From positions 62,001 to 126,000 of the forward strand of contig NZ_JADOUF010000001.1 of NCBI RefSeq assembly GCF_015751905.1: 64,000 bases of DNA. Direction: 5' to 3'. The stretch is from Longispora fulva. Lineage in GTDB: Bacteria > Actinomycetota > Actinomycetes > Mycobacteriales > Micromonosporaceae. Below, piece after piece: positions 26,183-35,158 of the stretch (position 1 is its first letter; each line of letters begins with the position of its first letter). The notes under the pieces were generated by a model. The model had not been told where the DNA came from and made no database searches. It worked only from the letters and a program-made list of their open reading frames with translations. The position numbers and the translations under genes are program-made.

Positions 26183-26434
26183 GAACTGGGCTATATGGAA
26201 CTCGACCGCAGGGGTGCTGAGCTGCTGTTCCAGGTGCTCACAGAGCGGGAGGAGAACGCGAGCGTCGCGATCGCCAGCAACGAATCGTTCTCCGGCTGGA
26301 CGAAGACGTTCACCGACCCCAGGCTTTGCGCCGCGATCGTCGACCGGCTCACGTTCGGCGGGAACATCATCCAGACCGGCACAGAGTCCTACCGCCTCGC
26401 CCACACCCGAGCCCAACTCGCAGCCGCCGCCTGA
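26177..26434 (+). pseudogene. IS21 istB 3' fragment (right, plus strand)
   Basis: 86 codons of a different IstB subgroup, starting IDELGYMELDRRGAE and running through the SVAIASNESFSGWTKTFTDP stretch to its normal C-terminus. Walker A and the first half are missing. It diverges clearly in sequence from the fragment at 25896-26156, so two IS21 elements took part. Confidence 0.75.
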
Positions 26435-26572
26435 GGCGGCGAGCAACAGGCCCACGGCCCGGTCGAGCACTCCCTCGGCCGGGCCCTGTCATCACCGGGA
26501 AGACCGAGGTAGCAACCGGAGGATGGGAAGGCCCCGACGCGGTCGGGCTGGCCTTCCACACCACCCTGCACT

Positions 26573-27025
26573 ATGGTTTCAGCACACATCCGAGCAGCCA
26601 TGCATGGAAGTTCAATGCCTCGCCGAGCACCAGGCGAAATCCGGTCACAGCTCCACCAGCGCGATACCCGGCACCATAGACGGACGGTCATCAAGGGCTT
26701 GTCGGCGTCGACCAATCGGCAGATAGGTGACTTCGAGCGTCAGCGCGGACTTCCCAAGGGGGATATCGCCCTAGCCTTCCAGCGCTGGTCGAGCCGCGCC
26801 CGGCGATCTCGTAACGCCGAGGAGTGGCGCTACGGATACGCCGACGTCCCTACCGGCCACATTCGCAGCCTCCTCGAACAGGCCCTGCGAAACCTCCGCC
26901 CCAAAGCCCGGCGGGAACTACGCACAGCACTTGAGCCGATCGATGCCCTTGTCCTTGGCCGGACTGTCAACGACCCGTTCGCGTTCCCATGGCATCCGTG
27001 GTGGCTACGTCGATTCGAGATCTGA
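26573..27025 (+). CDS. Hypothetical protein, possibly 5'-truncated
   Basis: A 150-residue frame. The last 100 residues look truly coding (GHIRSLLEQALRNLRPKARRE, then DPFAFPWHPWWLRRFEI), helical and Arg-rich with a Trp/Pro-rich tail. The first 40 residues are poor, and no ribosome site precedes the ATG, so the real start is unclear or lost. No family is recognised. Confidence 0.4.
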   Translation: MVSAHIRAAMHGSSMPRRAPGEIRSQLHQRDTRHHRRTVIKGLSASTNRQIGDFERQRGLPKGDIALAFQRWSSRARRSRNAEEWRYGYADVPTGHIRSLLEQALRNLRPKARRELRTALEPIDALVLGRTVNDPFAFPWHPWWLRRFEI

Positions 27026-27153
27026 CTATAGGTTTCGCACCCACTCAGCGACCCATGCCGCCAAGATCAATCATGGAAGGTGGGCCAGGGGCCAAATAGC
27101 TCCGCCACACCCATCGCAGAGCATCAACCTGCAGGTGGGGCCAGATATGACCG
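27026..27153. other. Short intergenic stretch
   Basis: Nothing recognised. Together with the doubtful small ORF that follows it makes a 387-base stretch without a secure gene. Confidence 0.4.
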
Positions 27154-27402
27154 TCATCCACCCCAACCCTCATCCCTAAAGACACCCCGGACGGGGCCAG
27201 CCTCGCCCGTCACCCCGGGGCCCCTTACGGCTGCCCAAACCACCGGAGCAAGGGGCGGGTGCAGATCAGCAATAGCCGGGGTCGGGTCAACGGGTGGACC
27301 AGCCATAATCGGGTGTTTGGGATCTGCGTCGCCGTCGACGGTGCGGCCAGACCGGGCGCGGCGGGCAAGACGCTGCTGTAGGACCTTCTGGGTCAACGCC
27401 AT
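27154..27402 (-). CDS. Doubtful small ORF downstream of the membrane protein
   Basis: 82 codons beginning MALTQKVLQQRLARRAR, 10 bases after the stop of the membrane protein gene on the same strand. The N-terminus looks coding and basic; the rest is Pro/Gly-rich and unconvincing. It may be a truncated gene of the same operon. Confidence 0.25.
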   Translation of the reverse strand: MALTQKVLQQRLARRARSGRTVDGDADPKHPIMAGPPVDPTPAIADLHPPLAPVVWAAVRGPGVTGEAGPVRGVFRDEGWGG

Positions 27403-27412
27403 AGCCCGGGGA

Positions 27413-28102
27413 TCAGCGTCGGCCCAGGTCAGTTCGAAGTTGGCTGGCGCTCAGGCTGTGTGAGGTAAGCGCGACGACCATAGCCAGGCCGGCGAGGGCG
27501 GCGAAAGCGAACTCAAGCGCCTGCGGCAGTCTGGGGGTTAGGGCGTGGATCGTGCCGATCACGGTTCCGAAGACCCCGGTACCGGCGGCTTTCCAGATGT
27601 CATCGCGTAGCCGTGGCCTGAACCGTGCGAAGGTCCTGGGGTCGACGAGGTGATGGACGCGCCAGACCTGGCCGGCGGCCAGCATGCCGTAGGCGCCGAA
27701 GGTGAACCACCAGCCAATGAGTAGGGCGCGAGGTGAGGAAAGCCCCGTCACCTGGTAGGCGAGGATCGAGAACAAGAGAAACTCGCACAGGGCCAGGAGT
27801 AGCGGCGGGCCCAGGTCCACGACGGCTGGCACGCGGGGTGGCAGCGTGATCGAGCCGATCATTGCTCCGGCGAAGGCGACCGTGGTGGCGAGCAGGCTGA
27901 CGATCCACAGGACGGCGAGTAGTGCGTGGACTTCCGCGAACGGCGGCGAGGATGACAGCAGACTGGCGGCGGAGATGCCGGCGACGCCGAGTGCGACGCT
28001 GACCACGGTGATATGCGCGGTGGTGTAGTGGTTTGCCAGATACATGTCCTGACGCTGGCGCAGCATCAGCGCGTCAACCTGCTGATCCTCTGGTGAGACC
28101 AT
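27413..28102 (-). CDS. Multi-pass membrane protein, partner of the HNH protein
   Basis: 229 residues with AGGAGG 9 bases before the ATG. About six hydrophobic segments are visible, for example THITVVSVALGVAGIS-like, LLAVLWIVSLLATTVAFAGA, PPLLLALCEFLLFSILAY and FAALAGLAMVVALTSH. No family is recognised. It starts 15 bases after the HNH gene stop and must be co-transcribed with it. Confidence 0.65.
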   Translation of the reverse strand: MVSPEDQQVDALMLRQRQDMYLANHYTTAHITVVSVALGVAGISAASLLSSSPPFAEVHALLAVLWIVSLLATTVAFAGAMIGSITLPPRVPAVVDLGPPLLLALCEFLLFSILAYQVTGLSSPRALLIGWWFTFGAYGMLAAGQVWRVHHLVDPRTFARFRPRLRDDIWKAAGTGVFGTVIGTIHALTPRLPQALEFAFAALAGLAMVVALTSHSLSASQLRTDLGRR

Positions 28103-28117
28103 TGCGGATGCCTCCTG

Positions 28118-29134
28118 TCAGGGTGCGTTGCCTTTGCGGAGGTTGCAGATCCAGTGTGCTGTCTGCAGGTTCGTAGTCGAATGACTCCCTCCACGAGTCA
28201 CTGGGAGCACGTGGTCAAGGGTGATCGACATGGGATGCGGCCATAGATAGCGGCGCTCAACCGGGTGCTGGCAGAGTTGGCAGATCCAGTCGTCGCGGTC
28301 GTAGATGTCCTGCGGGTCAACCTCGTCGGCAGCCGCAGCATGAATGCCGAGTGCGCGCTTGCGCGCTTGGTAGGCGTTCTTCGCTCTGGTGGTGCGGGAT
28401 CGCTTCTGGGACAGGTCCATCCGGGCGGGCGTCCATAGCTTTTCCGGCCGGGCCGGGCTGAATACGGTGGCATCCCACTGGTATTCCTGGCCAGCGTCGT
28501 CGACGTCTTTGATCATCTCGATGCCCTGGTACAGGTCAACCCCGGTTAGCGGCTCGCTGCCGTAGGTGCGCTGTCCAGTCGGAGTGTCGTAGGCCCAGAC
28601 CTCGGCCATGGCCAGGCGTATGGTTTCACCGGTGGTTTCGATGAAGTGGACCGTCCACATGCGCGCGTCGGGACAGAGAACGCCCAGTACCCGGGCTGCG
28701 GGAAGTTTTGTATCGGCCAGTACCCATGCCAGATGGTCGGGCAGCCACGGTATCTGATCTAGCGGTACGTAGTGGCTCGTCACGCCATGGCGTTCGATGA
28801 CGTCGCCGACGATCGGGAACCAACTGTGTTCGTAGGGGAACTCGGCTTCCCTGACCGTGCGGAAGATCTGTGGCGCGCGACTGGCGCGCTCACTCATTAT
28901 CGCCAGCGTGCCAGCATGTGGCTGGTACCCAGGGATCTCGCCTCGCTCAATCCGACGTTTGAAGCGGCGCTTGAGCGAATCATTGCAGCGTGGAGAGCAC
29001 ACATGCCGGTCGCGTTGCTTCGGATGTGCCGTTGGTGAGATCGGCTGCTGGCAGATCCGACACGGTTCTCCGCCAAGGGCACGACTGTCGGCGGCGAGCA
29101 TCTGGTCGAACCAGTCCCAGTATGGCTCCACCAT
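28118..29134 (-). CDS. HNH endonuclease with N-terminal zinc-finger-like segment
   Basis: 338 residues from the ATG 29134 (AGGAG upstream). The N-terminal Cys set CRICQQPI...HVCSPRCNDSLKRR resembles a zinc-binding knuckle. The C-terminal HNH/McrA-type nuclease has WICQLC, PMSITLDHVLPVTRGG and the TNLQTAHWICNLRKG segment with paired Cys. The middle 170 residues are unassigned. It may be a defence or mobile-element nuclease; the membrane protein next to it makes a two-gene unit. Confidence 0.75.
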   Translation of the reverse strand: MVEPYWDWFDQMLAADSRALGGEPCRICQQPISPTAHPKQRDRHVCSPRCNDSLKRRFKRRIERGEIPGYQPHAGTLAIMSERASRAPQIFRTVREAEFPYEHSWFPIVGDVIERHGVTSHYVPLDQIPWLPDHLAWVLADTKLPAARVLGVLCPDARMWTVHFIETTGETIRLAMAEVWAYDTPTGQRTYGSEPLTGVDLYQGIEMIKDVDDAGQEYQWDATVFSPARPEKLWTPARMDLSQKRSRTTRAKNAYQARKRALGIHAAAADEVDPQDIYDRDDWICQLCQHPVERRYLWPHPMSITLDHVLPVTRGGSHSTTNLQTAHWICNLRKGNAP

Positions 29135-29416
29135 CGGCGATCTCCTGTGTTGTGGACGTGCGACCACGGCAGCGTCGCTGAGCGGCGACACAGCTTTGTG
29201 AACAGTATCGACGGCCTACGTCGCGGCCGATGTCGGGTAGTCGACCGGACACGTATAGCAATTGTCTGGGCGTGCATCTGACGATATCGTCAGATGTCGA
29301 TCTAAAGATGCGAATGGGGACATCCAAGGCGGCGCCTGGTCCCATCGGCGGTGCGTGGAAGGGGCTGGGCAAGCGCAGGTTCACACCAGGCGATGGTGCC
29401 GGTATCGCCGCAGCAG
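29135..29416. other. Intergenic stretch before the lectin remnant
   Basis: No gene is seen. It holds the upstream region of the HNH gene and a few short AT-rich patches; CTGACGATATCGTCAG at 29278-29293 is a perfect palindrome. Confidence 0.4.
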
Positions 29417-29797
29417 TGGAACGTGCGGGCCGGGCGGTCGGCGTTCCCCGGCAAGTGCGTGGACCTGGATCAGAACAACCGCTACAACGGCGCGAAGATC
29501 CAGTCCTACGACTGCAACGGTACCGACGCCCAGCACTGGTCGGTGCAGGGCAACGGTGAGATCAAGCTCGCCGGCACCGACTTCTGCCTGGACGCCTGGG
29601 CCGGTCAGGGCAGCCCGGTCCGGCTCTGGGGCTGCAACGGCACCGCCGCCCAGCGCTGGTAGTACGACCCGAACACCCAGGCCTTCGCCCACGAGGGCGG
29701 CGTCTGCATGGACGTGACCAACGGGAACCGCAACAACAGCACCCCGCTCCAGGTGTACGCCTGCAACCAGACCGACTCGCAGCGGTGGACCTTCTAG
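29417..29797 (+). pseudogene. Ricin-type lectin (CBM13) domain, broken by an in-frame TAG
   Basis: One reading frame gives two trefoil repeats (CVDLDQNNRYNGAKIQSYDC, then CLDAWAGQGSPVRLWGC...AQRW), a TAG at 29660-29662, then a third repeat (CMDVTNGNRNNSTPLQVYAC and SQRWTF) with its own stop at 29795. The catalytic 5' part of the presumed secreted enzyme is absent. Confidence 0.7.
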
Positions 29798-29809
29798 TAC
29801 GGTGACCGG

Positions 29810-29842
29810 TCCGCCCCCGTGCCCGCGTGGCACGGGGGCGGA
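29810..29842. terminator. Bidirectional terminator between lectin remnant and kinase gene
   Basis: A 14-bp perfect stem (TCCGCCCCCGTGCC and its complement) with a 5-base loop ends directly at the kinase stop codon (29843). Confidence 0.8.
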
Positions 29843-31570
29843 TCAGTGCTGGGCGTGCCGGGCCGCGGCGGCCAGGGACTGAGCGCTGTCGTACCGCAGC
29901 GCCGGGTCCTTCGCCATCGCCTTCTCGATCACGGCGCGGACCGCCTTCGGCACCGTGGCCGGCAGCGGGGGCGGCGGCTCGTGGATGTGCTTCAGTGCGA
30001 CCCGTACCGGGTGGTCCGCGGTGAACGGCGGCCGGCCGGTCAGGCAGCGGTAGCCGACGACACCGAGGCTGTACAGGTCGGCCGCCGGGGTGACCGGCTC
30101 GCCGGCCGCCTGCTCGGGGGCGAGGTAGGCGGCCGTGCCCAGTACCGCGCCGGCCGTGGTCTCGTGGTCGGCCCGCAGGCCGCGCGCGATCCCGAAGTCG
30201 GTGAGCACCAGGGTGCCGTCGGGGCGGAGCAGCAGGTTGGCCGGCTTGACGTCGCGGTGCACCACGCCGAGGGCGTGCGCGGCGGACAGCGCGTCGGCGG
30301 CCTGGGCCAGCAGGTCCAGGGTCCGCGCGGGGTCGAGAGTGGGCTCCTCGTCGAGGAGCGCGCCGAGGGTGCTGCCGTCGACGTACTCCATCACCAGGTA
30401 GGGCGCGCCGTCGGCGGTCTCGCCGTAGTCGTGGATCCGGGCCACGTTGGGGTGGTCCAGCCCGGCCATGATCCGGGCCTCGCTCCGGAACCGGGCGAGG
30501 AATCCGGGCTGGCCGGCGAGCTCGGCGTGCAGCAGCTTGACGGCGACGGACCGTTCGAGGACGAGGTCCGTGCCGAGCCAGACTCCGCCCATGCCGCCGG
30601 CCGCGATCCGGCGGAGCAGGCGGTACCGCCCGCCGATGTCGGTCATCGGCTCGGGCTCACCGACGGGGCGCGCGACGGTGGTGGCGTCGTTCGCCGGAGG
30701 CGCGAGCGGGGTGACCGGGGCCGGCGGGCTCTTCGGACCGCGGCGCGCCCAGAGTCGGCGGCAGATCGGCGGCGCCAGCATCCCGCCGGCGAGCAGTATG
30801 CCGGCGAGCAGTACCCACCACCAGGGCGCGATGCCCGTCCTGCCCGGGCCGCCCGCCGTCGTGGCCGGGCCGGTCGCCGCGCTGGTGGCGGACGGCGCCA
30901 CCGGTGGCGTACCGCTGCTCGCCGGGCTGACGGGGGCGGCCGTGCGGGCGCTCTCGGTCCGGCCGGGGACGGCGGGGGCGACCGCGGTGGCTGGCGCCCG
31001 GGTCGGGGTGTTCGGGGCATTCGGGGTGACTGGCGGGGGCGGGGCCGGTGCCGGGGGCGGCGACGTGTCGAACAGCCAGCTCTGGGGCTGGCCCGGCTGG
31101 CACGGCCGCGTTTCGAGCGGCCGGCCGGCGCCGACGTCGGTGACGCAGTTGCCGGATTGGAGGTTGACGATCTTGTAGGCGTTGGGGATGTTGTCGACGA
31201 TGCCCATCCACCACTTCTGGTTGTCGTTGCAGCAGTTGCCCCACAGGGTCACGGTCCTGCCGTCCTCGACCTTCTGGTCGAAGACCCGTTCCAGGCCGTT
31301 CGGCGCCCGGTTCACCAGCTTCGAGTGTGGATGGCCGAGGGTGTACTCGAAGAAGGTCTGGGACCAGTCGCCGACATAGGCCGCCGAGACCAGGTTGACC
31401 CCGTCGGCGGCGAGGTCGGCCCCGGCCACGGCGATCACCCGGCCGGTGTCGACGTTCCTGATCCGCATCGCGGTGCCGAACGCCGCGGCCGGGCCGGTCG
31501 GCACGACCAGGCTGGCGGCGGCGAGCAGCGCGACGAGCAGGAACTGTCGGAACCGGGGTCGCAGGTCCAC
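29843..31570 (-). CDS. Receptor-like Ser/Thr kinase: signal peptide, lectin-like domain, TM, kinase
   Basis: 575 residues from the GTG 31570, five bases after the stop of the upstream kinase. Signal-like segment 1-31; cysteine-containing lectin-like domain about 35-168 (IRNVDTGRVIAVAG, CCNDNQKWWMG, IVNLQSGNCVTDVG, PQSWLFD); Pro/Ala-rich linker; TM at about 249-268; PknB-type kinase 314-575 with GGMGGV, Lys345, HRDVKPAN (438) and DFG (458). The kinase domain is C-terminal, the reverse of usual bacterial STPKs. An internal ATG (MTDIGGRYRL, 30646) could make a soluble kinase, but its ribosome site is weak. Confidence 0.8.
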   Translation of the reverse strand: MDLRPRFRQFLLVALLAAASLVVPTGPAAAFGTAMRIRNVDTGRVIAVAGADLAADGVNLVSAAYVGDWSQTFFEYTLGHPHSKLVNRAPNGLERVFDQKVEDGRTVTLWGNCCNDNQKWWMGIVDNIPNAYKIVNLQSGNCVTDVGAGRPLETRPCQPGQPQSWLFDTSPPPAPAPPPPVTPNAPNTPTRAPATAVAPAVPGRTESARTAAPVSPASSGTPPVAPSATSAATGPATTAGGPGRTGIAPWWWVLLAGILLAGGMLAPPICRRLWARRGPKSPPAPVTPLAPPANDATTVARPVGEPEPMTDIGGRYRLLRRIAAGGMGGVWLGTDLVLERSVAVKLLHAELAGQPGFLARFRSEARIMAGLDHPNVARIHDYGETADGAPYLVMEYVDGSTLGALLDEEPTLDPARTLDLLAQAADALSAAHALGVVHRDVKPANLLLRPDGTLVLTDFGIARGLRADHETTAGAVLGTAAYLAPEQAAGEPVTPAADLYSLGVVGYRCLTGRPPFTADHPVRVALKHIHEPPPPLPATVPKAVRAVIEKAMAKDPALRYDSAQSLAAAARHAQH

Positions 31571-31575
31571 TGTGC

Positions 31576-33204
31576 TCAGCCCGACTCCGTCGAGTTCAGC
31601 TTCCAGTACTGGCTGGTCGACTCGGTGCACGCGGTCACGGTCACCTGGCCGGGCGTGCCGTTGGCCGAGGTGTTGGTCAGGCACTCGCCGGTGTTCACGC
31701 TGACGAGCTGGACCCAGCCGTCGCGCTTGTTGCGCAGCCACCACTTCTCGTTCGCCGGCAGCCCGTTGTCGGCGAGGTAGGCGTCGCGGCCGCCGTCGAT
31801 GTGCCACAGCTGTACCCGATTGCTGTGGGTGTCCTTGTCCAGCACGAAGGTGTCGGGTGCGTCCATCGGCGTGATCGCCGTGGTGCCATCGGGGTAGGTG
31901 TGCAGGCAGAACCGCTGGTTGTTTCCTCGGGTGCTGCCCGACCAGATGTAGGTCAGCACCTGGTTGCCGTCGGTGAGCTGGTTGTTGTACAGGTCGAGGT
32001 ACCAGTCGTCCACGAAGCTCTTGATCCCGGCGCACGCCGCGACCGGCGGCGCGGACGGGCTCGGGGTGGGGGTGAGGGTGGGCCCGGCCGAAGGTCCGGG
32101 CCGGGAGGGCGTCGCCGAGGCTTCCGGGGAGCCCGCGGTGCCCGGCGTCGACGGCCGGCTCGACGGGCCGGCCGACCTGCTCGGCGAGGGCGTGGGACCC
32201 GGGGTCGGGGCGGCACCCGGGTAGGACAGCGGGGCGGTGCTCAACGCGGCCGGCCGAGCGGCGAGGTCGGGCCCCGCGACTCCGCTCCGGCCGCCGGTCC
32301 AGGCCTGGGCGCCGGCCACCAGCGCCGAGGCGACGACCACCGCCGCGGCCATCGCGAACCGGGTCCGGAGCCGGAGGTGGCCGGAGCGGCCCGCCGGAGT
32401 GTCGCCGGCCTTCCGTGCGGCCACCGCGAACGCGGTCGCGTCGGCGTACCGCTCACCGGGCGCCTTGCGCATCGCCCGCTCCACCACCTCGCGGACCCCG
32501 GCGGGCACGCTGACGGGCAGCGGCGCGGGGCTCGCCTGGATGTGCTTGACGGCGATCTGGATCGGATTGTCGCCGGTGAAGGGCGGGTTGCCGGTCAGGC
32601 ACCGGTAGCCGACGACGCCGAGCGAGTACAGGTCGGCGGCCGGGGTGACCTCGTCGCCGGTCGCCTGCTCGGGTGCCAGGTAGCTGGCCGTGCCGACCAG
32701 GTCTCCGAGTGTGGTGCCCGGATCGGTGCCGGCGGCGTGTGCGATGCCGAAATCGGTGAGCACCAGGCCGCCGTCCGCGCGGATCAGCAGGTTGGCCGGC
32801 TTGATGTCGCGGTGGATGATGCCGTGGCGGTGCGCGGCCGCGAGCGCCTCGGCCGCCTGGGCGAGGAGCTCCATGGTCCGGGCGGGTTCGAGCGTGCCCA
32901 CCCGGTCCAGCAGCGCGGCCAGGCTCTCGCCCTCGACGAACTCCATCACCAGGTAGCCGGCGCCGTCCAGCTCGCCGTAGTCGTGGATCCGCACCACGCC
33001 GGGATGCCGGATCGTCGCCGTCAGCCGGGCCTCGGCCCGGAACCGGTCACCGAAACCGGGCCGGCCGGCGAACTCGGCTCGCAGCAGCTTCACCGCGACG
33101 GTCCGGTCGAGCACCAGGTCGGTGGCGCGCCACACCTGTCCCATTCCGCCGACGGCGATCCGGTCGGTCAGCCGGTACCGCCCGTTGATCAACGCCCCTA
33201 ACAT
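31576..33204 (-). CDS. Transmembrane Ser/Thr kinase with C-terminal lectin-like domain
   Basis: 542 residues from the ATG 33204 (GGGGG upstream). PknB-type kinase 8-265: GGMGQVWRATD, Lys39, HRDIKPANLL (131), TDFGIA (150), APEQ. One TM at about 283-302; Pro/Ser-rich linker; extracellular domain about 395-542 with FVDDWYLDLYNNQLTDGNQV, FCLHTYPDG, NEKWWLRN and STSQYWKLN, a trefoil-like pattern close to that of the next gene. It has no PASTA repeats. The pair probably senses a cell-wall or environmental glycan (inference). Confidence 0.85.
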   Translation of the reverse strand: MLGALINGRYRLTDRIAVGGMGQVWRATDLVLDRTVAVKLLRAEFAGRPGFGDRFRAEARLTATIRHPGVVRIHDYGELDGAGYLVMEFVEGESLAALLDRVGTLEPARTMELLAQAAEALAAAHRHGIIHRDIKPANLLIRADGGLVLTDFGIAHAAGTDPGTTLGDLVGTASYLAPEQATGDEVTPAADLYSLGVVGYRCLTGNPPFTGDNPIQIAVKHIQASPAPLPVSVPAGVREVVERAMRKAPGERYADATAFAVAARKAGDTPAGRSGHLRLRTRFAMAAAVVVASALVAGAQAWTGGRSGVAGPDLAARPAALSTAPLSYPGAAPTPGPTPSPSRSAGPSSRPSTPGTAGSPEASATPSRPGPSAGPTLTPTPSPSAPPVAACAGIKSFVDDWYLDLYNNQLTDGNQVLTYIWSGSTRGNNQRFCLHTYPDGTTAITPMDAPDTFVLDKDTHSNRVQLWHIDGGRDAYLADNGLPANEKWWLRNKRDGWVQLVSVNTGECLTNTSANGTPGQVTVTACTESTSQYWKLNSTESG

Positions 33205-33320
33205 GATCACCCCCAGCGGAGCAGGCTACAGGAGACACGCGGAGGGTCCGGGCGGTGATCCACCCCGCTCTATAGGGCAGGATTGTTGACTGGTCTACGG
33301 CCGGAGGAGGTGCATGGCGC

Positions 33321-35123
33321 GTGCATGCCGTCCGATTCGATCTACTGGGTCCGGTTCGCGGCTATGTGGGCGGGGTGGAGACGCCGCTCGGAGCCCGGCA
33401 GCAGCTGGCGTTCCTCACCACGCTGCTCGTGGCCGGCGGCCGCACCGTGCCCGTGGACCAGCTCGTCGACGGCATCTGGTCGGAGGACCCGCCGGCCCGC
33501 GCCATCGGGGTGATCCGCACCTACGCGTCCCGGCTGCGCGGCCAGCTCGCCGGCAGCGGGGTGGACATCATCCACCGGGCCGGCGGCTACGCGGCGACCG
33601 TGCCGGCCGGCGCGCTCGACCTCGACGAGTTCGAGGAGCACGTCGCGGCCGGCCGGCTGTCCGCCGCCCTCGCGCTGCACCGGGGCGAACCCCTCGCGGG
33701 CGTGCCGGGCCCGCTCGCCGAACGGCACCGCGCCCGGCTCCTCGAACGGATCGGCCAGGTCGTCGAAGCCCGGATCGACGCCGACCTGGCGGCCGGACGA
33801 GGCGCGGACGTGATCGTGGAGTTGACCGCCCTGATCGCCGAGCAGCCGCTCCGCGAGCGGTGGCGGGGCCAGCTGATGACGGCGCTGTACCAGTCGGGCC
33901 GCCAGTCCGACGCCCTCGCGGTCTACGCCGATGCGCGCCGGATCCTCACGGAGGAGCTCGGCTGCGAGCCGGGCCCTGAGCTCCGGGAGGTCCACCGCCA
34001 GATCCTCACCGAGGAGATGGTGGTCGCCCCGCGCGGTGCCGCGCCCCGGCCGGCGCAGCTCCCGGCGGCCCCGACGGACCTGACCGGTCGGGACGCCGTG
34101 ATCGGCGCGCTCGCCGGCCGGACGCCGCCGATCGTGGCGCTCACCGGGCCCGGCGGGGTGGGCAAGACCGCGGTGGCGCTCACCCTCGCCCACCACTGGC
34201 GGAACCGGTACCCGGACGGCCAGCTCCATGTCGACCTGCGCGGCGTCGACGCGGACCCCCGGGACCCGGCCGACGTGCTCGCCGACTTCCTCCGAGCCCT
34301 GGGCGCCGAGGTGCCCGACGGCCTGCCCGGGCGGGCGGCGCTGTACCGGAGCATGCTCGCCGACCGCGAGCTGCTGGTCGTGCTGGACAACGCCCGCGAC
34401 CTGGCGCAGGTCACGCCGCTGCTGCCCGGAGCGGCCGGCAGCTCCGTCCTGATCACGAGCCGGACCGCGCTCGACGGTCTGGCGGGCGCGGAGGCGGTCG
34501 AGCTCACCGCCCTGTCCCGGTCGTCGTCGGTGGATCTGCTGGCGCGGATCGTTGGCCCGGGCCGGATCGCCGCCGAACCGGACGCGGCCGACGCGGTCGC
34601 CGCGGCCTGCGGCGGCCTGCCGCTGGCGCTGCGGGTGGCCGGCGCGCGGCTGGCCAAGCGGCCCGGCTGGTCGGTGGCCGCCCTGTCCGAGCGCCTGGCC
34701 GACGAATCGGGCCGGCTCGACCAGCTCCGGGCCGGCGACTTCACCGTCGAGGCCGCCTTCGCGCTCAGCTACCGCCAGCTCGACCAGGAGTCCGCGCGGG
34801 CGTTCCGGCTGCTGGCCGTCGCGCCGGCCGGGCTGGTGTCCCTGGCCGCCGCGGCGGCGCTGCTCGACCGGCCGGCGCGGGCCGCCGACGAGCTGCTGGA
34901 GTCGCTGGTCGACTGCGGCCTGCTGCGCACCCCGGCTGCCGGGCAGTACGACTACCACGACCTGCTCCGGCTGTACGCCCGCAAGTGCGGCAAGTACGAG
35001 GACTCGCCGGCCGAGCGGGCCGCCGCGCTCGACCGGCTGCTCGCGCACTACCTCGACGAGCCCGGGGCCGAGGCCGCGCACCGGGGAGGGCCGCACCGCG
35101 CGGGGCTGTTGATCAAGCGTTGA
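33321..35123 (+). CDS. SARP-family regulator with NB-ARC ATPase domain (AfsR-like, no TPR)
   Basis: 600 residues from the GTG 33321 (GGAGGAGG 10 bases upstream). OmpR-type winged helix 1-95, bacterial transcriptional activation domain about 100-235, then NB-ARC with P-loop GPGGVGKTA, the LLVVLDNARD Walker B and GLPLALRVAGARL. It ends after the ARC2 region without the TPR array usual in AfsR. It is one of two such genes here, each followed by GTTGATC-repeat promoters. It is probably an ATP-modulated activator. Confidence 0.85.
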   Translation: MHAVRFDLLGPVRGYVGGVETPLGARQQLAFLTTLLVAGGRTVPVDQLVDGIWSEDPPARAIGVIRTYASRLRGQLAGSGVDIIHRAGGYAATVPAGALDLDEFEEHVAAGRLSAALALHRGEPLAGVPGPLAERHRARLLERIGQVVEARIDADLAAGRGADVIVELTALIAEQPLRERWRGQLMTALYQSGRQSDALAVYADARRILTEELGCEPGPELREVHRQILTEEMVVAPRGAAPRPAQLPAAPTDLTGRDAVIGALAGRTPPIVALTGPGGVGKTAVALTLAHHWRNRYPDGQLHVDLRGVDADPRDPADVLADFLRALGAEVPDGLPGRAALYRSMLADRELLVVLDNARDLAQVTPLLPGAAGSSVLITSRTALDGLAGAEAVELTALSRSSSVDLLARIVGPGRIAAEPDAADAVAAACGGLPLALRVAGARLAKRPGWSVAALSERLADESGRLDQLRAGDFTVEAAFALSYRQLDQESARAFRLLAVAPAGLVSLAAAAALLDRPARAADELLESLVDCGLLRTPAAGQYDYHDLLRLYARKCGKYEDSPAERAAALDRLLAHYLDEPGAEAAHRGGPHRAGLLIKR

Positions 35124-35151
35124 ACCAGCGTTGATCACCGTCGGTGACCAT
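35108..35151 (+). promoter_or_regulatory. SARP-type promoter 1: three GTTGAWC repeats and -10
   Basis: GTTGATC (35108), GTTGAAC (35119) and GTTGATC (35130) repeat every 11 bases, the spacing SARP activators need. GACCAT (35146-35151) lies 9 bases after the last repeat, 13 bases before the ATG at 35159, so the mRNA probably starts at that ATG. The first repeat overlaps the end of the SARP gene. Confidence 0.75.
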
Positions 35152-35158
35152 GGCTGGC

